From: Polytrichum commune
Taxonomy: Eukaryota > Streptophyta > Polytrichopsida > Polytrichales > Polytrichaceae
Direction of reading: 5' to 3'
Assembly (NCBI GenBank): GCA_950295325.1
Contig: OX485803.1
Coordinates: 24,802,001 to 24,862,000, forward strand
DNA: 60,000 nucleotides
The notes beneath the pieces were generated by a model that did not search any database, was not told the origin of the DNA, and saw only the letters and a list, made by a program, of their open reading frames with translations. Both the position numbers and the translations under genes were made by a program. Numbering within the stretch: the stretch's first letter is position 1; each line of letters opens with the position of its first letter. Positions 45,735-58,049 of the stretch are shown here, in pieces.

Positions 45735-46225
45735 AGAAAATAACCGGTTGAAGTTCATCAAGACCTGTGATCGGGGAGAACCGGCAGTTAGTTACACATG
45801 GACCGGTTGAGTTTGAGAAAATAACCGGTTGAAGTTCATCAAGACCTGTGATCGGGGAGAACCGGCAGTTAGTTACACATGGACCGGTTGAGTTTGAGGA
45901 AGTCACCGGTTGAAGTTCATCAAGACCTATGATCAGGGAGAACCGGCAGTTAGTTATACATGAAGCGGTTGAGTTTGAGAAAGTCACCGGTTGAAGTTCA
46001 TCAAGACCTATGATCGGGGAGAACCGGCAGTTAGTTACACATGAACCGGTTGAGTTTGAGAAGTCACCGGTTGAAGTTCATCAAGACCTATGATCGGGGA
46101 GAACCGGCAGTTAGTTTAACATGAACCGGTTGAAGATCATCAAGATCTATGATTGGGGAGAACCGGCAGTTAGTTACACATGAGCCAGTTGAGTTTGAGA
46201 AATAACCGGTTGAAGTTCAAGACTT
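45735..46225 (-). repeat. 81-bp tandem repeat array (about 7 units) within family R
   Basis: ACCGGTTGAAGTTCATCAAG recurs at about 45743, 45824, 45905, 45986, 46064 and 46124, and (truncated) 46205. Most steps are 81 bp, one is about 78 and one is shortened to about 60. Each unit also holds 'gatcggggagaaccggcagttagtt' and 'gaaccggttgagtttgag'. Because 81 is a multiple of three, the minus strand shows a 27-residue repeating frame, which is a by-product. The array runs directly into a family R copy, whose 14.3-kb relative has a single unit. Confidence 0.9.
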
Positions 46226-46495
46226 CAGGAGAATTACCGATCGTTTGAGAGGAATCTATAGAATATACCCCAACTTAATAAAGGAAAACTGAAGGATCTC
46301 AACATGTAACCGGTTGGACTTGCAAACACTAGGATCTCCATCGATTATGTCCAAAAATCTCCCCGACCATTGATCAAGATTTCAGGAAAATTACCGATCG
46401 TTCTAGGGGAATCTAGGGAATATACTTCAAACATGTAACCGGTTGGATTTGGAAACACTAGGACTTTGGCCGATTATGCCCAAAAAAATTCCCAA
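46195..46495 (-). repeat. Two successive minus-oriented family R copies
   Basis: Copy one (about 46205-46370) and copy two (about 46375-46495) both contain CATGTAACCGGTTGGA, 'aacactagga' and 'cgattatg.ccaaaaa', ending in a CCCC/CCCA stretch. Copy two is shorter by an internal deletion. Confidence 0.75.
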
Positions 46496-46544
46496 ACAAT
46501 GCACATGCCATTTGACATTTGTATAACTTAAGGTCAATGGGTCT

Positions 46545-46870
46545 TAAATGGTTATTTTTTCCTCATTAACCCATTCCTCCTAGGATATGAAGCATGCAAT
46601 TATTACAAGATGGTTAGCAAATCCATATCGAGGCCGTAGCCATTTTCCTCATAATTTTTGGAGTTTTTATGAATGTCTTATTCATTATAAAGCGAAGATT
46701 TTCGTGCCTGTATAGTAATATTCCCCCCCCCCCCAGTTTGTTGACTATTGAGTCTAGAATGGTTAACATGCTTTGAGTACGTAATCCAATCTTTCTCAAG
46801 CACATCTCTTTTTGGTGTTAGTTTTGTGAATCTTACCCAACCGCATACCACTCAAATATGCGTGTTTGAT
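46545..46870 (+). repeat. Dispersed repeat family S with expanded C tract
   Basis: Aligned with the copies at 9598 and 31064. Where those read 'gggtctcccaat' and 'gggtcccccaat', this copy has a 12-nt C run (46723-46734), so the homopolymer arose in place. Confidence 0.7.
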
Positions 46871-47706
46871 TCAGATAAGTAATTGGATTAGAGACATGTC
46901 CCTCACACATAAAGAAAAAGGTTCATAACATTACTCAACTTCTTACCAATACTTTGTGGGTTTGGAAATCAGTAGGCATTGTAGCCCACTTGTTTATGAG
47001 ATGCTCCTTTTTCATGCACAACGAGCTTGGAGATTGTAGCTCAAGCATAGGAACATCACCAACAACTATACACGTAAAAAGGGGTGCCTTTCGGCTCTTC
47101 ATGGTTGCACGTCAATTGACACAATAAGATAAATCTAAAAATAAAATAGTGAACGTTACATGACAAGACAAATAAGTAAATAAAAATCACGTCTATGGAC
47201 ACCCAAATAATAATGTGACATGTGCTACTTAATATTTGAAGAACTATTTAGATGTAACTTCAAATTCGTCCATGGACATGAACATTTATTTTACAATCTA
47301 TTTGTGAAGTTTGGTGTGCATGTGTTTTTGATGTTTTGTTTGTCAATGTTTACCACCGACATAACCCAAGTCACATAGATTTGCCCCAATTAACATCTCT
47401 AGGTTTAGGGTAAAGTTTTGGTGCACGAGGTAATTGTTGTGCTTCTCATCCATCCATCCATGTTAACACCTAGCCCTCATTAGCAGAGATCTCGGTAGCT
47501 GTAGATTTAGAAGGACTGAGATGAGTAGGCCACTTTATTTGATGCATGGAAATAGAGGATCCTCTACCAAATTTCTAAGAAGTTACCTCAAGTCAAGGAA
47601 TTAGGAGCCGTAGCTACATTCAAGCGTTGCTTTTAAGAAGGTTCTTCAACTAGATAAGATAAGATAGAGAACAATGGATCACGAGAGGAGCCTTCATACA
47701 ATGTTC
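46871..47706. other. Unassigned intergenic sequence
   Basis: No gene or complete element recognised; short AT-rich words only. Confidence 0.45.
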
Positions 47707-48205
47707 GACTCAAATTAGAGTTATCCGTAAAGTGAGCTGAAGAGAGGGTTTTGGGCCTGGATTTGAGAAAATTGTGTGACAGGCCCTAAAAGTGGAGCAG
47801 GTGTCTGTAGCTATAAAAAAACATAGGCACAAATCTTTTGAGGGACCAGAAATGGTGAAATTTTTTTTTTGCTCCTGTGTTGCGAGCGCGCCCCGGGAAT
47901 TTAGCGTCGCTTTGTCAAAGGGTGCTAATTTTGTCACCCTGTTTCGCTAATTCTGTTAGGGGTGCAGACAAGACTAAGTAAGTAGTGAAGCACGCCCAAA
48001 ATCAGCAAGCACGCATGACGGCCTCAACCACGAATAGGCGGATTCTCTCATCCAAAAACAAGCAGACCAGCTCTGACCCTAAACCCTGGCCTTGTGTATT
48101 ATGCCCCGGAATTCAAGAGCCTTACTTTGCGTTTCCATGGGTTTGTGTGGATAGTGCACTCAAAATCTGTCAAAACACCAGCTCACTTTACGGATAACTC
48201 TATTG
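47707..48205. mobile_element. ~500-bp MITE with long inverted ends
   Basis: GAGTTATCCGTAAAGTGAGC continuing to TG (about 47720-47741) is repeated exactly in inverted orientation at about 48179-48200; weaker inverted similarity extends outward (ACTCAA) and inward. The interior contains a short GC-rich patch (gcgagcgcgccccggg). No target duplication or transposase identified. Opposed frames on both strands are palindrome shadows. Confidence 0.7.
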
Positions 48206-48210
48206 AGTAC

Positions 48211-49054
48211 TTAGTTTTGAAACAAAGGTTTTTTTTGTGCAATCTACAACTAAGGCAACCGCGGTTAGAGCAATCATTGGCCAAAGAACTCCTAGTGTTG
48301 AAAACTCTCAACACGTGTGTATAATGTTGTGGAAAACCAATCAATACAAAGCCTATTTGTTTTTGCACAATCGTTGGTCTATGTTCAATCCATGTATATG
48401 TTCATTCTCTGTTTTTATTGCACCCTTAACAAAGGTCAAACATCATTTAATGCTAGAAAATATTTCTCCATAACATTTCCTGGTCTATGTCAATCACTAC
48501 ATAGTTATTCTATTGATATTAGCACATTTCTTGCACATTCTAAAATCTCAGTATTATGTAAAGAAAAACAGTCAATGTTGTAGCAGTGGTGCCCTTGCCA
48601 CCACATGTGTAAGATCCCTCAACCTAGTTCTCTACGAGCTCCTTTACGCTGCTATTGAGTAGGACTTCGAGAGAATTGTGGTGGTGGAGGAGATGCCCTA
48701 TGCAACCAATGTTGTTTGATGCTTCCAATTCATCTCAAAAATTGTAACTCGTTTTTCAGGGTTTAACTCGATGGTTTTGTCTAAAGACCTCAAAATATAA
48801 TGTACCAAGACGCCTTTGGTGATGAATGCAGCTAACCTTTACATGGTTACGGACTAGATAACCAACGAGAGAAGAATGGGTGACGAGTTGCAGAAACACC
48901 GAGTCATCCACCCACTTAAGTTGGTGTTCATCCATAACCTATCAACATGTAGACAAAATTTGAAAATCAGGAATAATATGGTGCCTCCATGAACGTAGAA
49001 TCAAAATGAGTTATGATCACCCCTAGGCTCTTGGATGAGCGATATGTTATGATA
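48211..49054. other. Unassigned intergenic sequence
   Basis: No supported gene or element. Confidence 0.45.
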
Positions 49055-49056
49055 TA

Positions 49057-49531
49057 TATTCTAACCTCCGTAGTATCACACATGTGGCAACCAAAGTGCA
49101 TGTGATATTACAAAGTTTTGTAGTGTTAACATGGATGCGTGATACTATAGAATTAGTGTAGCATGTGACACTATGGTATAACACAAAGGAGATGTGAGGA
49201 CAACTTGAATTCGTTCTCCCATCACCTACGCTAGTGTGGTCCACTCCACTTGACCTTCCCGGACGATGTGGCGGACACATGCACCAACATCCAACAAGTG
49301 GCATAAGAAGAAGAAGAAGAAGGCGACACTCCACATGTTGACACATGGCGCAATGTGAGGGTGTGGATTAACTTCTTGGGTGGTTTACATTAATGACAAA
49401 CTTCGTGACACAAGAAAGAGAAATGTGACAATAAGGAGTGAGATTTGAACTATGAACATCTGTACCCTAGGGTTTCAGGATATTACAGAATATGTGACAT
49501 TATGGAGGTTGATATTACGGAGTTTAGGGTG
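49057..49531 (+). mobile_element. Pogo/Emigrant-like MITE family P3, 475 bp, complete
   Basis: The left end TATTCTAACCTCCGTAGTAT and the reverse complement of the right end, CACCCTAAACTCCGTAATAT, are both bordered by TA (49055-49056, 49532-49533). The interior matches both halves of the interrupted copy at the start of the window. The CTAA(A/C)CTCCGTA.TATCA core resembles the CTAACCTTGATAATGTCAC ends of the pogo element at 12 kb. A (GAA)n run sits at about 49306-49321. Confidence 0.8.
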
Positions 49532-49533
49532 TA

Positions 49534-51193
49534 TAGTGCTTGACATCCTTATATTAAGCTCTTCGCAAGTGGCTACTACTACTTTGGAGTAGAATGCGGA
49601 GAGAAGTTGTTATATATATGGCAGCCTTTATAAGTCACCGGTGTGTTTTGATTTTGCGGATCCTTTGTCGGAGATTGTAGGCTGCCTTTAGGGTTGACTT
49701 AACGAATTAGCTACCTAATTCAGGCCGAAATGTGGTTTTGGAGGACCATCTCCCATGATGGCCTAGCTTAGCTTCAATGGGGTGGTACAAGGGAGCAAGA
49801 ATTGGATTGGAGGCTGAAGCTAAAGTCCCCTTTAAAAACAGGTCAAAACAAAGGTCATGAATCCAGCTCCTTGCACAACTACTAGCTAGGACTGTGGAGC
49901 TAGCCTAGATTCCTAGAACACACGAGCTTAAGAGCCGTGACCATGAAATCGTGAGAGCCCAAAAGAAAAGGTGTCCAAAGGCCGTCCCAACATACCTTCA
50001 AAATCATGTAGTGTGGTCACGGATCTTCAAGTGTAGTGTGAAGTCATATGTGACCAGGTCCTCAACCAAATGCTATTTCAATGAATATCTATTCATGTGG
50101 GTCTTCACGCATGATAAATTAGAATAAACCAACGGTTGTGAGCGTTTGGAGTGTCATGGTCCCCCGGTTTGGTGTTAGGCCTACCTCCAAGAGGTGGTTT
50201 TTAGAAATAATCCAAGTGAGCATGAAACATGATCCATTGGATGCCATGTAGACTTTACATCTATCTTGCATTCACGTACTCTGTTGGTCCCTCAAGCGTA
50301 GTGTGAAGCGAACTTGGACTCGGCTCTGCCTTTCCCACCAATGAGAGTGCTTGAAGTGTACTGGTCATAGGCTCTTAGTCTTGTGTGTCCAGTGGCCCTC
50401 ATTTGACACGGGTGGTTATTAAGACATGACCCTATTTACAAGCATCGAGTCCAATCTATGATTTACAAAGTGTGCGGATGTGGGCGTATAAAAATAACCT
50501 AGGTGAGGATGGGACACTACTAGCTAGGATTGTGGGTTTGGAGGAACTTATTTTTTGAGCCAATTTTGACATATATACGCCCTCTTAAAAGGTGCCAAAA
50601 GTCTAGCAATGTCAGCCACCTCAGTCATTTACATGTTCTCAGGATCATTTTTATTACACATTGACTCTCCAACTTGGCCTTTAATACCTTGTCATCAAGA
50701 CATGATTGAGATCTATGTATTCAATATGACATTATTCTTACAATACACTTTTTCTCTTTCTTTTTCTTTTTTAACCTTTACCTATTGATGTTCATGTGGG
50801 TTGTTTATTTACTGCAGCCATTCAAAGAATCGAGCTCATCGAGGTTTTTGCTCTCTTTGACATGTGTTCCTCTAATTTGTGAAGTTGATTCTTCAAATGT
50901 AACCATAATCGAGTGAATAGAGTTCTCCATAAAGTTCCTCAAATAGGGGCAAAATTAACCATGGGTTTAATCCTCCTTTGAGAAAACTTTCTGCTAAGAG
51001 CTCATTAACTCGTCATATATTGGACTTATTTTGCAGCATGGGTGAACATTTTGGGACTTCCTTTTTTTCATCTCTCAAACTTTAACAAAAATTTAGGATC
51101 GAATGCACATGGGGGCAATTAACAGCTTGGCCCCTTTTACTAAACCCATTTTTTGTGTCAAAGTCATATGTATGGGGAGCACCAAAATCCCAG
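49534..51193. other. Unassigned intergenic sequence
   Basis: No gene, RNA or repeat boundary recognised over about 1.7 kb. Confidence 0.45.
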
Positions 51194-51195
51194 TA

Positions 51196-52001
51196 TTGTT
51201 CTCCCTATTTAGTATGACACGTTTGGGAAACACCAAAAAAGTCATATTATCGAGGTGTCCTCTCCTCATTAACATGACAAATGGCGTATAGTTGTCGTAT
51301 TATTGAGGGAATACAAAAATATAAGTAATATGAACCTTAAAATATATGCAATGAGTTAAAGCAATATAGGTGGTATGAAATAATAACTTATAACTCCAAA
51401 CAAAGACAAATATTCTCAAGAACTCTTGAAATAGGAGTCCAAAGTTCTTTGGTGTTGCCTGCCCAAGTTAGCCACCGTCATCTTATCTAATTCCCTACTG
51501 GCTTTTGAAAACTAATCATTTCCTTACCACCAAATTATTAAAGAGTTCTCTAATAAGAAACTAGACAATAATGATGCATGACGTTTAGCATCACTGAGCT
51601 TTACTGTAGGTGGAGCAACGTCATCCACATCTACTGAATGTAGATCAACATTAAGATCAAAGTCTTGTGGATAATTGGTTCCCAAAGCAACATACTAGGC
51701 GGGAGGCCACTCTACTCCTGACCATGTCCATTCTACACTAGTAACCCTAATTATCGTGAAGTTCCCATATAGTTCCCAAGTAAAAATGGATGTATTTTAG
51801 ATGTAAATAACATAGATGAAAGGAATTACAACATTAACTACCTCTTTAATATGACAAAACGGAGATTCTAAATGTCACATTATCGAGTATTGTAGTTGTA
51901 TGAAAGAGAGAGTTTTGAACTAAACAATTTGGTCTCCCAAAAATGTGTCGTAAAATCGAGGGTGTCGTATAAACGAGTGTCGTATTAACGAGGTTGGGTT
52001 G
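51196..52001. mobile_element. Pogo/Emigrant-like MITE family P2, copy 2, 806 bp
   Basis: It starts TTGTTCTCCCTATTTAGTAT after TA and ends GTCGTATTAACGAGGTTGGG followed by TTG; the right-hand TA has changed. It is colinear with 6203-8311 once that copy's insertions are removed, sharing 'acaccaaaaaagt', 'gtcgtattattgaggga' and 'gtgtcgtattaacgagg'. It supplies the uninserted reference for the SINE site. Confidence 0.8.
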
Positions 52002-52109
52002 TGGTGGGAGGTCTATGCAATTCCAACCTTAATCTCCCTCATCACAAATCACTATTTCATGCATCCACTCCACCGCATCTGTTGGGCCTAAAGTCAAGTG
52101 ATATTCTAA

Positions 52110-53087
52110 GGGTCCAGCTGCACCACCTAGTTAAGAGAATTAGCTAACTTACGAGTCAGTGAGGACTAGCTAACCAAAATGTTGGCACTAAAATCATGGT
52201 TGCACCACCATGACTAGCTAGGAGAATCAACTAACAATGTCAGTATGTGAAATCAACTAGCATGGAGGGCTCTCTATTCCTACTCAAAATAATTATTTCC
52301 CCTTCAAAATTTGCCACATGTCACACTCACATATGCCACGACCCACTTTGTCTCCCATGTGGATACTACATTCCGGCACATATAAAGATGAAATAGGGAG
52401 CCCTCTGTGGTAGCTCATATATATGCAAGCTAATTGATTGCACAACCGCACATCCTAGTTACCACCAACCAAAGGTTGACCAATTTAACATAGGAGTTAA
52501 GGTTGACCAACCAAAGTTTTACTCAACTTGCCCAAGTCTGAACATGATCTTAATTATGGTACATTATAATCATGTAGCCCACACGAGTTGTGTTTCATAT
52601 GATGAAAATGGAAAAAAAATATTGTAATCAATATAATTGATATAATTTTAACATTGAAAGGATATTTTATCAATAACATATTATATTGTGATTAAATGTG
52701 TTTGTCAATTTAGGACGATGTAAGAAATATTTTGGTCCACCTCGTAGCGGAATGGAGAAGAGATGGGGAAAATGAAAGGCATATATTCAAAACAAAAACT
52801 TGGGCTACTCATTTGTAGATTTTATTTAATAGAAGGGGTATAAATTAGTCAAGATTTCCCCACAAAAGGAAGGGCCCAAAAGTTAGCCAACTTCTATTTT
52901 TGTTAACTTTTATGTAAATCTTAGTACAAACTTGGTGGTGTGGCTGTGAGATATGTTAACTCTCACATACACTAGCTACCTCATATGTTAGCTAGCTCTC
53001 TTAAATGGTTAATGCGGCCATAGTATAATTCATTTAAGTGGTTAATTACTCTAACCAAAGCCTAAACTGGGATGTGTAGTTGGACTC
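52110..53087 (+). mobile_element. PIF/Harbinger (Tourist-like) element, copy B, 978 bp, TSD TAA
   Basis: The left end is GGGTCCAGCTGCACCACC; the reverse complement of the right end is GAGTCCAACTACACATCC. TAA lies on both sides (52107-52109, 53088-53090), the typical target duplication. Both subterminal regions carry repeated CCTAGTTAAGAGAATTAGCT-type words matching copy A at 8461-9588 in the opposite orientation. Non-autonomous. Confidence 0.8.
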
Positions 53088-54341
53088 TAACCTAACTTTA
53101 CATGAGGGCCGGTTTACACTATGGACCATGAAGTTGTCCCAAAGCGATGTAAGAGCGGTGATTGGCTGCTAAACTTGTCCCGGGACCACTTTGCTTTACA
53201 CTAGGGAAAAAATGGTAGAGGGAACATGGAGGTCAAGGTCCCCAAAATACAAATTTTAAGGCCTTATAAATGCACTGACATGGTCCAATGAATTTTGCAG
53301 TGAGAGAGGCAAGAGAGGTGGTATGGTAGGAAAAGGCAAGGGCCCATGGCAAAGAAGTGCCGTTTAATTAAATTTTGAGTGAATTTTTTTGGGGGTTGTG
53401 CGTGATATGGCAGTTGCCCTTCATTATAGAAAAATGTTATAATTCGACAAACTAGTATAGTGTCTAAATTCCAAAAAGTAAAAAATTAAATCAACTACAA
53501 TCAATAAAATTTTAAATTTAAATTTAAATGGTAAAACAATTAAAATAAAATAAACCATTATAATGTTAAATTGAATTAAGATAATATTTAAATAAAATAT
53601 TTAAATACATATAAAAATATAAATACAACTTGCAGTAAGCAATATAAAAACAGAACGTGAAATAAACTAAAATTTGTATTTAAAGTTGTTGTATTTAGTA
53701 GGCCCTTATTTGTTGTGAAATTGTTGTGATATTGTGTGGTACAGTGAGATTTTTTTGGGCAACAATGAAGGGATATAATGCAAATGAAAAGTCGCATATA
53801 AAATCACAAGGAGAGTGGTTACATAGTTCACAATGAATAGAAGACATGAGAACTCCATTTTTAAGGAGTAAGCAATCGTCCATTTTTGAAATGTTGCATG
53901 GTCCTAACACGCTCTCCTCTCTTTTTAGTTTCTTTCATCATCTTCCAATGTTTAATTATTTTGAAGGGTTGACAATTAAATGTGCATCATGATGCAGAGT
54001 GAACAAAAAGAACAACAACAACAATTACAGTAGCAGCAACAACAATACATGTTCATGAGAAGAAAAGAATATGAGTAATAAATTAAACATTAAAGAAGAT
54101 GAAATTATTATTATTATTATTATTGAGGTTGATGAATTCGATGGAGAAGAATAATAACAGATGGCGAGGATAAAATAAAAGAATTTTCATGTGTATCACT
54201 TCATTGCCATTCAAGGCGAGATGGACGAAGAATAAACAAATAAACAAATAAACAAGGTAAATTTTTTTAATACAAGTTATTTTTTAAAAAAATACTAAAT
54301 ATTAAATAGAACAATGATTTTCTTAATGAAAAGTAAGTTGA

Positions 54342-54677
54342 ATGAAGTTAAATGCGGATGTATGTGGGCCGTATGATAAGGCCATTGAAGTCCTTGGCCT
54401 TTGCCGTATAGCCCCCCTCCCAAAAACGGGGTCAGTCACTGCCGCAAGGGTTTCGAGTTTTTTTTCTTTCCGTTTCCGACCTTATGTGGTCTTGCACATG
54501 CGTGAGGTTTGGAATCCGCAATTGTTTCAATTAAAATTTCACTGGCCCGACCAGTTAATTACTAATTCCATACACTTATTTCGTTCAACATGGTTTTTCG
54601 AATGTGTATTATGTAGTTACACCGTAAACATTGTATTCACATATGAATGTTGTATTTACAAATTAACATTGTTTTAA
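54342..54677 (+). other. Unassigned 111-codon frame inside the Harbinger-like element
   Basis: An open plus-strand frame beginning MKLNADVCGPYDKAIEVLGL, opposite in direction to the transposase remnants. Harbinger elements often carry a second Myb-like gene in such a position, but no Trp-spaced Myb repeat is visible, so the identity is open and it may be chance. Confidence 0.2.
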
Positions 54678-55739
54678 CAAAACACCTAATTTTTGCAGAC
54701 CAAGTCTACTGCTATATTTTCATGTATATTTTTATAGTTTGTTGTTGTCATCTACATGTGTAAATACTTAGATTAAGTTGCAGATTCGTTTGGTAGTTGT
54801 AATAAAAGGTTTTAATCATTATTGGTAGCCTTGCAAAAAAATACAAAAGCTTTTAAAAGAATATAGGTTTGAAAAGAAGACAAATGAAGTTCTTAGATCA
54901 TATAAAGTACAAAAATGTAAGTAGTTTTAAGAAATTAATGAATGGGATGGAAGTAATACAAATGTACATAATTAGATTGTAGCAAGTACAACAAAATTAT
55001 TTCCAGAAGATATTTTTTTATTTACACCTATATTATGTTAAACATCAATTTATACACCAACAATAGGTGCATCACAAGACAAGGAGAAAAAATTCAAAAA
55101 ATATCGAAAGTTTATTGGAACATATTGTTGGCAATTTCGGAGTTCTTTTTGCATCAATCCAAGTATTTATTCATTTCCTCAAGAATATGAACAATTTTTT
55201 TTAACTTTCTTAAATAAATTTTAATTACTGCTCTATTATATCACTGTCACTATCACTGTATGAATCTGGTATACTGGATTTATTTCATATTTTGTATTGC
55301 CACAGATTTTTTGTTAGAAATTGTGCATAACTGTGGTTTTTCTAATGTCATTTGCCTTCTCATTTTCTTTCAATAAAAATAAATGATATTTTCACATTGT
55401 TTGTTTCGTCTAGAATTAGAGCATTAATACTAGCCAAAATTCTTCTTTTCACTTCAGTGAACTTTGTTTTTTCTCTCCGCAGCTTACTTCATTTTCGTAT
55501 TTTTCCTTTGCTAACTCTTGTAGCCAGTTTAGTTTTTGCTTCTACAATCCAATTCTATCGATTCATTTATTGTTTACAATATATAAATTGTACAACACTA
55601 TACATGTTGTTACAATATCTTGCATATTCGTCAATGATACCTCCGATCGTTTCATTATCAATCTCGATATACCCTTCAATATATCAAATATAATTTCTAC
55701 ACACATTCTAGTTGAAGACAAGATGGAATTCTAGTTTGG

Positions 55740-56542
55740 CTCTTTTCCGGACAATACAATATTTCCACCCTTAAGTGGACAGTACATCCATGGCCTCATC
55801 GGATACGCAACGTCTTCGACAAGTTTGTATGGCTGGAATTTTCTCTCTATACATACTCATCCGATTTTCGTCTCTTGAAATATAACCCAAACATATAGAT
55901 TTCATGCCCATCCGAATTCATAATTCGAGATTATACAATTTAATCCAACAAAACCTCGTAAAATTAATGAGTGGAATGGTTTTTTAAAGTGATAGTCTTC
56001 TTTGCCAACTACTAAAGCTAAAACATGAATATGCGAATTGTCCATTATCACTATATTCGTTAATTTGAGACTTTCTCTTGTCTCAAATTAATATATGGAC
56101 CACAACAACATGGTCTAAGGTTTGGGTCGTCCTACCTAAACCATCTTGATACGAGTTTTTAATTGGGTTCTTGATATGAACACCCGCTTCAAAGTATTTG
56201 CATCTTACAACATTCTCCAATATCTGTGTGATTTTATCCATGTTCTTATATTTGTAATTGTCTCAAAATGCTGAAAAAATCCCAAATTAATGAATATAGT
56301 GATTATTGCCCTTATAACGTACGGTATACCATGCAGTTGTTTAAACCTTGTAACTAAATCCTCAATTTCAATTCATCAGAAGTTTGTACAAAAACTGGTT
56401 GCAAATGCTTTCTAACGACCCTACAAAATTCCCTCATTATTTTTGATAATGTGCTCTTATGAACTCCATACATTGCTACCCTCTCTTGCACTGGTACAAC
56501 AACTCTAAAACGGGTTTCTTCTTTCTTCAAATACGGGCCCAA
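55740..56542 (-). pseudogene. PIF/Harbinger transposase (DDE_Tnp_4) remnants
   Basis: The minus-strand frame 56542-56354 reads VVVPVQERVAM directly followed by YGVHKSTLSKIMREFC and PVFVQTSDELKLRI. It fits the helix-turn-helix region upstream of the Harbinger catalytic domain, with about 15 residues apparently deleted before YGVHKST. After a stop, another frame gives EDLVTRFKQLHGIPYVIRAI, corresponding to the segment before the first catalytic Asp (GIPYV.GAIDG...), with the Asp lost. Near 55745-55835 a frame reads KLVEDVAYPMRPWMYCPLKG, matching the second Asp region (L.GD.AYP..PW...P), with Gly-Asp changed to Glu-Asp. Frames change between pieces, so it cannot be translated as a whole. Confidence 0.7.
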
Positions 56543-57138
56543 CCCTGATACAAAAATTTGAAAGTATTATATTTCACTTGAGTTCGCCTCTTAAATTCTC
56601 TCTCCGTCTACGATTCCAACAACAAGCGTTCTACAAATCCGAACATTCATTCTCGACTCCATGTGTTTTTTTCTCTGTGCCCCATACTCTCATAAACCAA
56701 GCTCAAAATTGCAAACTTCTCCCATTCTCATTGCAAAACCAATGCTTGGATGTCCACAACATGATTCATAAACATGTACAAAACATGTAGAATCCTAAGA
56801 GCAAAACAAGGGTTCTCCTCCTCTGCTCTATTGCAACCATGCTAGCTGAAATTCAAAGTGAAAACAAACGAAAACAAGAATTGAGGTCAAAACAAGACTA
56901 ATGAAGCCAAAAGAATGATCAAAGTTGATTTTTTAAAAATTGGCCTTTTTGTGCATATATTAAAAAAAAATCAACACCTTCACTTTTTGGTCCATGGTCT
57001 TTCTCTTGGTCCACATTCGGTTTACACCTAGTGAGGGGCCCAAAGCTCTCAAAACTGATTTTTTATGAAGTCGGACCATTGACAAAGGCCATATTCCATG
57101 GTCCGACTTCATGGTCCATAGTGTAAACCGGCCATGAG

Positions 57139-58049
57139 TCACTAGTTTAGGACTCCAAAACCTTAATTACTTGGGCACATGTCTCAATAACTACTTGAAT
57201 CAACAATAGTATGCATCATATTCTTACCCCTAACATAGTTTCCATCACTAGTCTTGAATGCATGAGCTAATTTTGGTTGTGTCAAATGCTGCAAAAGTTG
57301 TTGCCTCATGGATTGCGCATGTAATTTACCCATTGTAATTCTCCACATTTTAGTGTTTTAGTGTTACATAATAGTAGTATTATAGTGTTAATTATTACAT
57401 TGCAAAAATGATTCATAACCATGATAGATGTACATGGTAGATCAATGTTCCCATTTTGTTCCCTAGAGGGTCCAATAGTAAGGAATAAGTTGGGAGTGGA
57501 TTTTGATGTTCCCCACTCCCACCTTGCTCTTTATTAGAATTCAAAAGCATGAAATTTTCATCATCTCCCCTAAGAACATAAGGATAGAGTACTTCAAATC
57601 AATTATGAGAAGAAATTGACATAGGCTTGAGTCCCACCGCTTGCTTTGCATTTCTATAACATTCAAACATTATTTTCACACAAATGTTCTACTTTGAAGC
57701 ATTCCAAAATTTTTAAACAAACAAGTCCCTTTATGCTTAACACTAAAACACTAAAACAATGGAGCATTTAAACATTGAATGTGTGTAATTACTCGGTAGA
57801 ATTGAACATTTACATGTATGTGGTCCCCATCATGACATGCTTTTCCAATTTTGACATGGGCATATTAGCTCATCCATTCAAGACTAGTGATGGAAACTAC
57901 GTTGGGGCTTTCTTTCTCATCACCATTGCATGCATGACGTACCAATGTTATGCCGAGTGTATATCATGTTTATTTTATTTTACTTATGAATACCGAGATC
58001 AAATAGTAGGTATTCATAAAGATAAGATAGATGCTTTCTTAAATGATTA
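57139..58049. other. Unassigned intergenic sequence
   Basis: A 100-codon plus frame (57775-58077) has no recognisable motif. No complete repeat seen. Confidence 0.4.

Larger units (their letters stand above)
53107..57133 (-). mobile_element. 4.0-kb PIF/Harbinger-like element with decayed transposase
   Basis: GGCCGGTTTACACTATGG, continuing ACCATGAAGT, is present at the left end and exactly inverted at the right end (28 bp). ATGAG lies immediately outside each end (53102-53106, 57134-57138); this 5-bp duplication is longer than the usual 3-bp TWA. Minus-strand remnants of a Harbinger transposase lie at 55740-56542. A related partial terminus occurs at 59415. The rest of the interior is AT-rich with microsatellites ((TAT)n near 54110, 'aaacaaat' near 54235). 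Confidence 0.75.

Noticed and set aside
45706-45987. 93-codon frame with perfect 27-residue repeats, possible repeat protein
   Set aside because: The period is simply 81 bp divided by three; the DNA repeat continues outside the frame and its units vary in ways unrelated to codons.
45735-46225. Regular repeats resembling a CRISPR array
   Set aside because: Units are contiguous 81-bp tandem repeats without unique spacers, in a plant nuclear genome.
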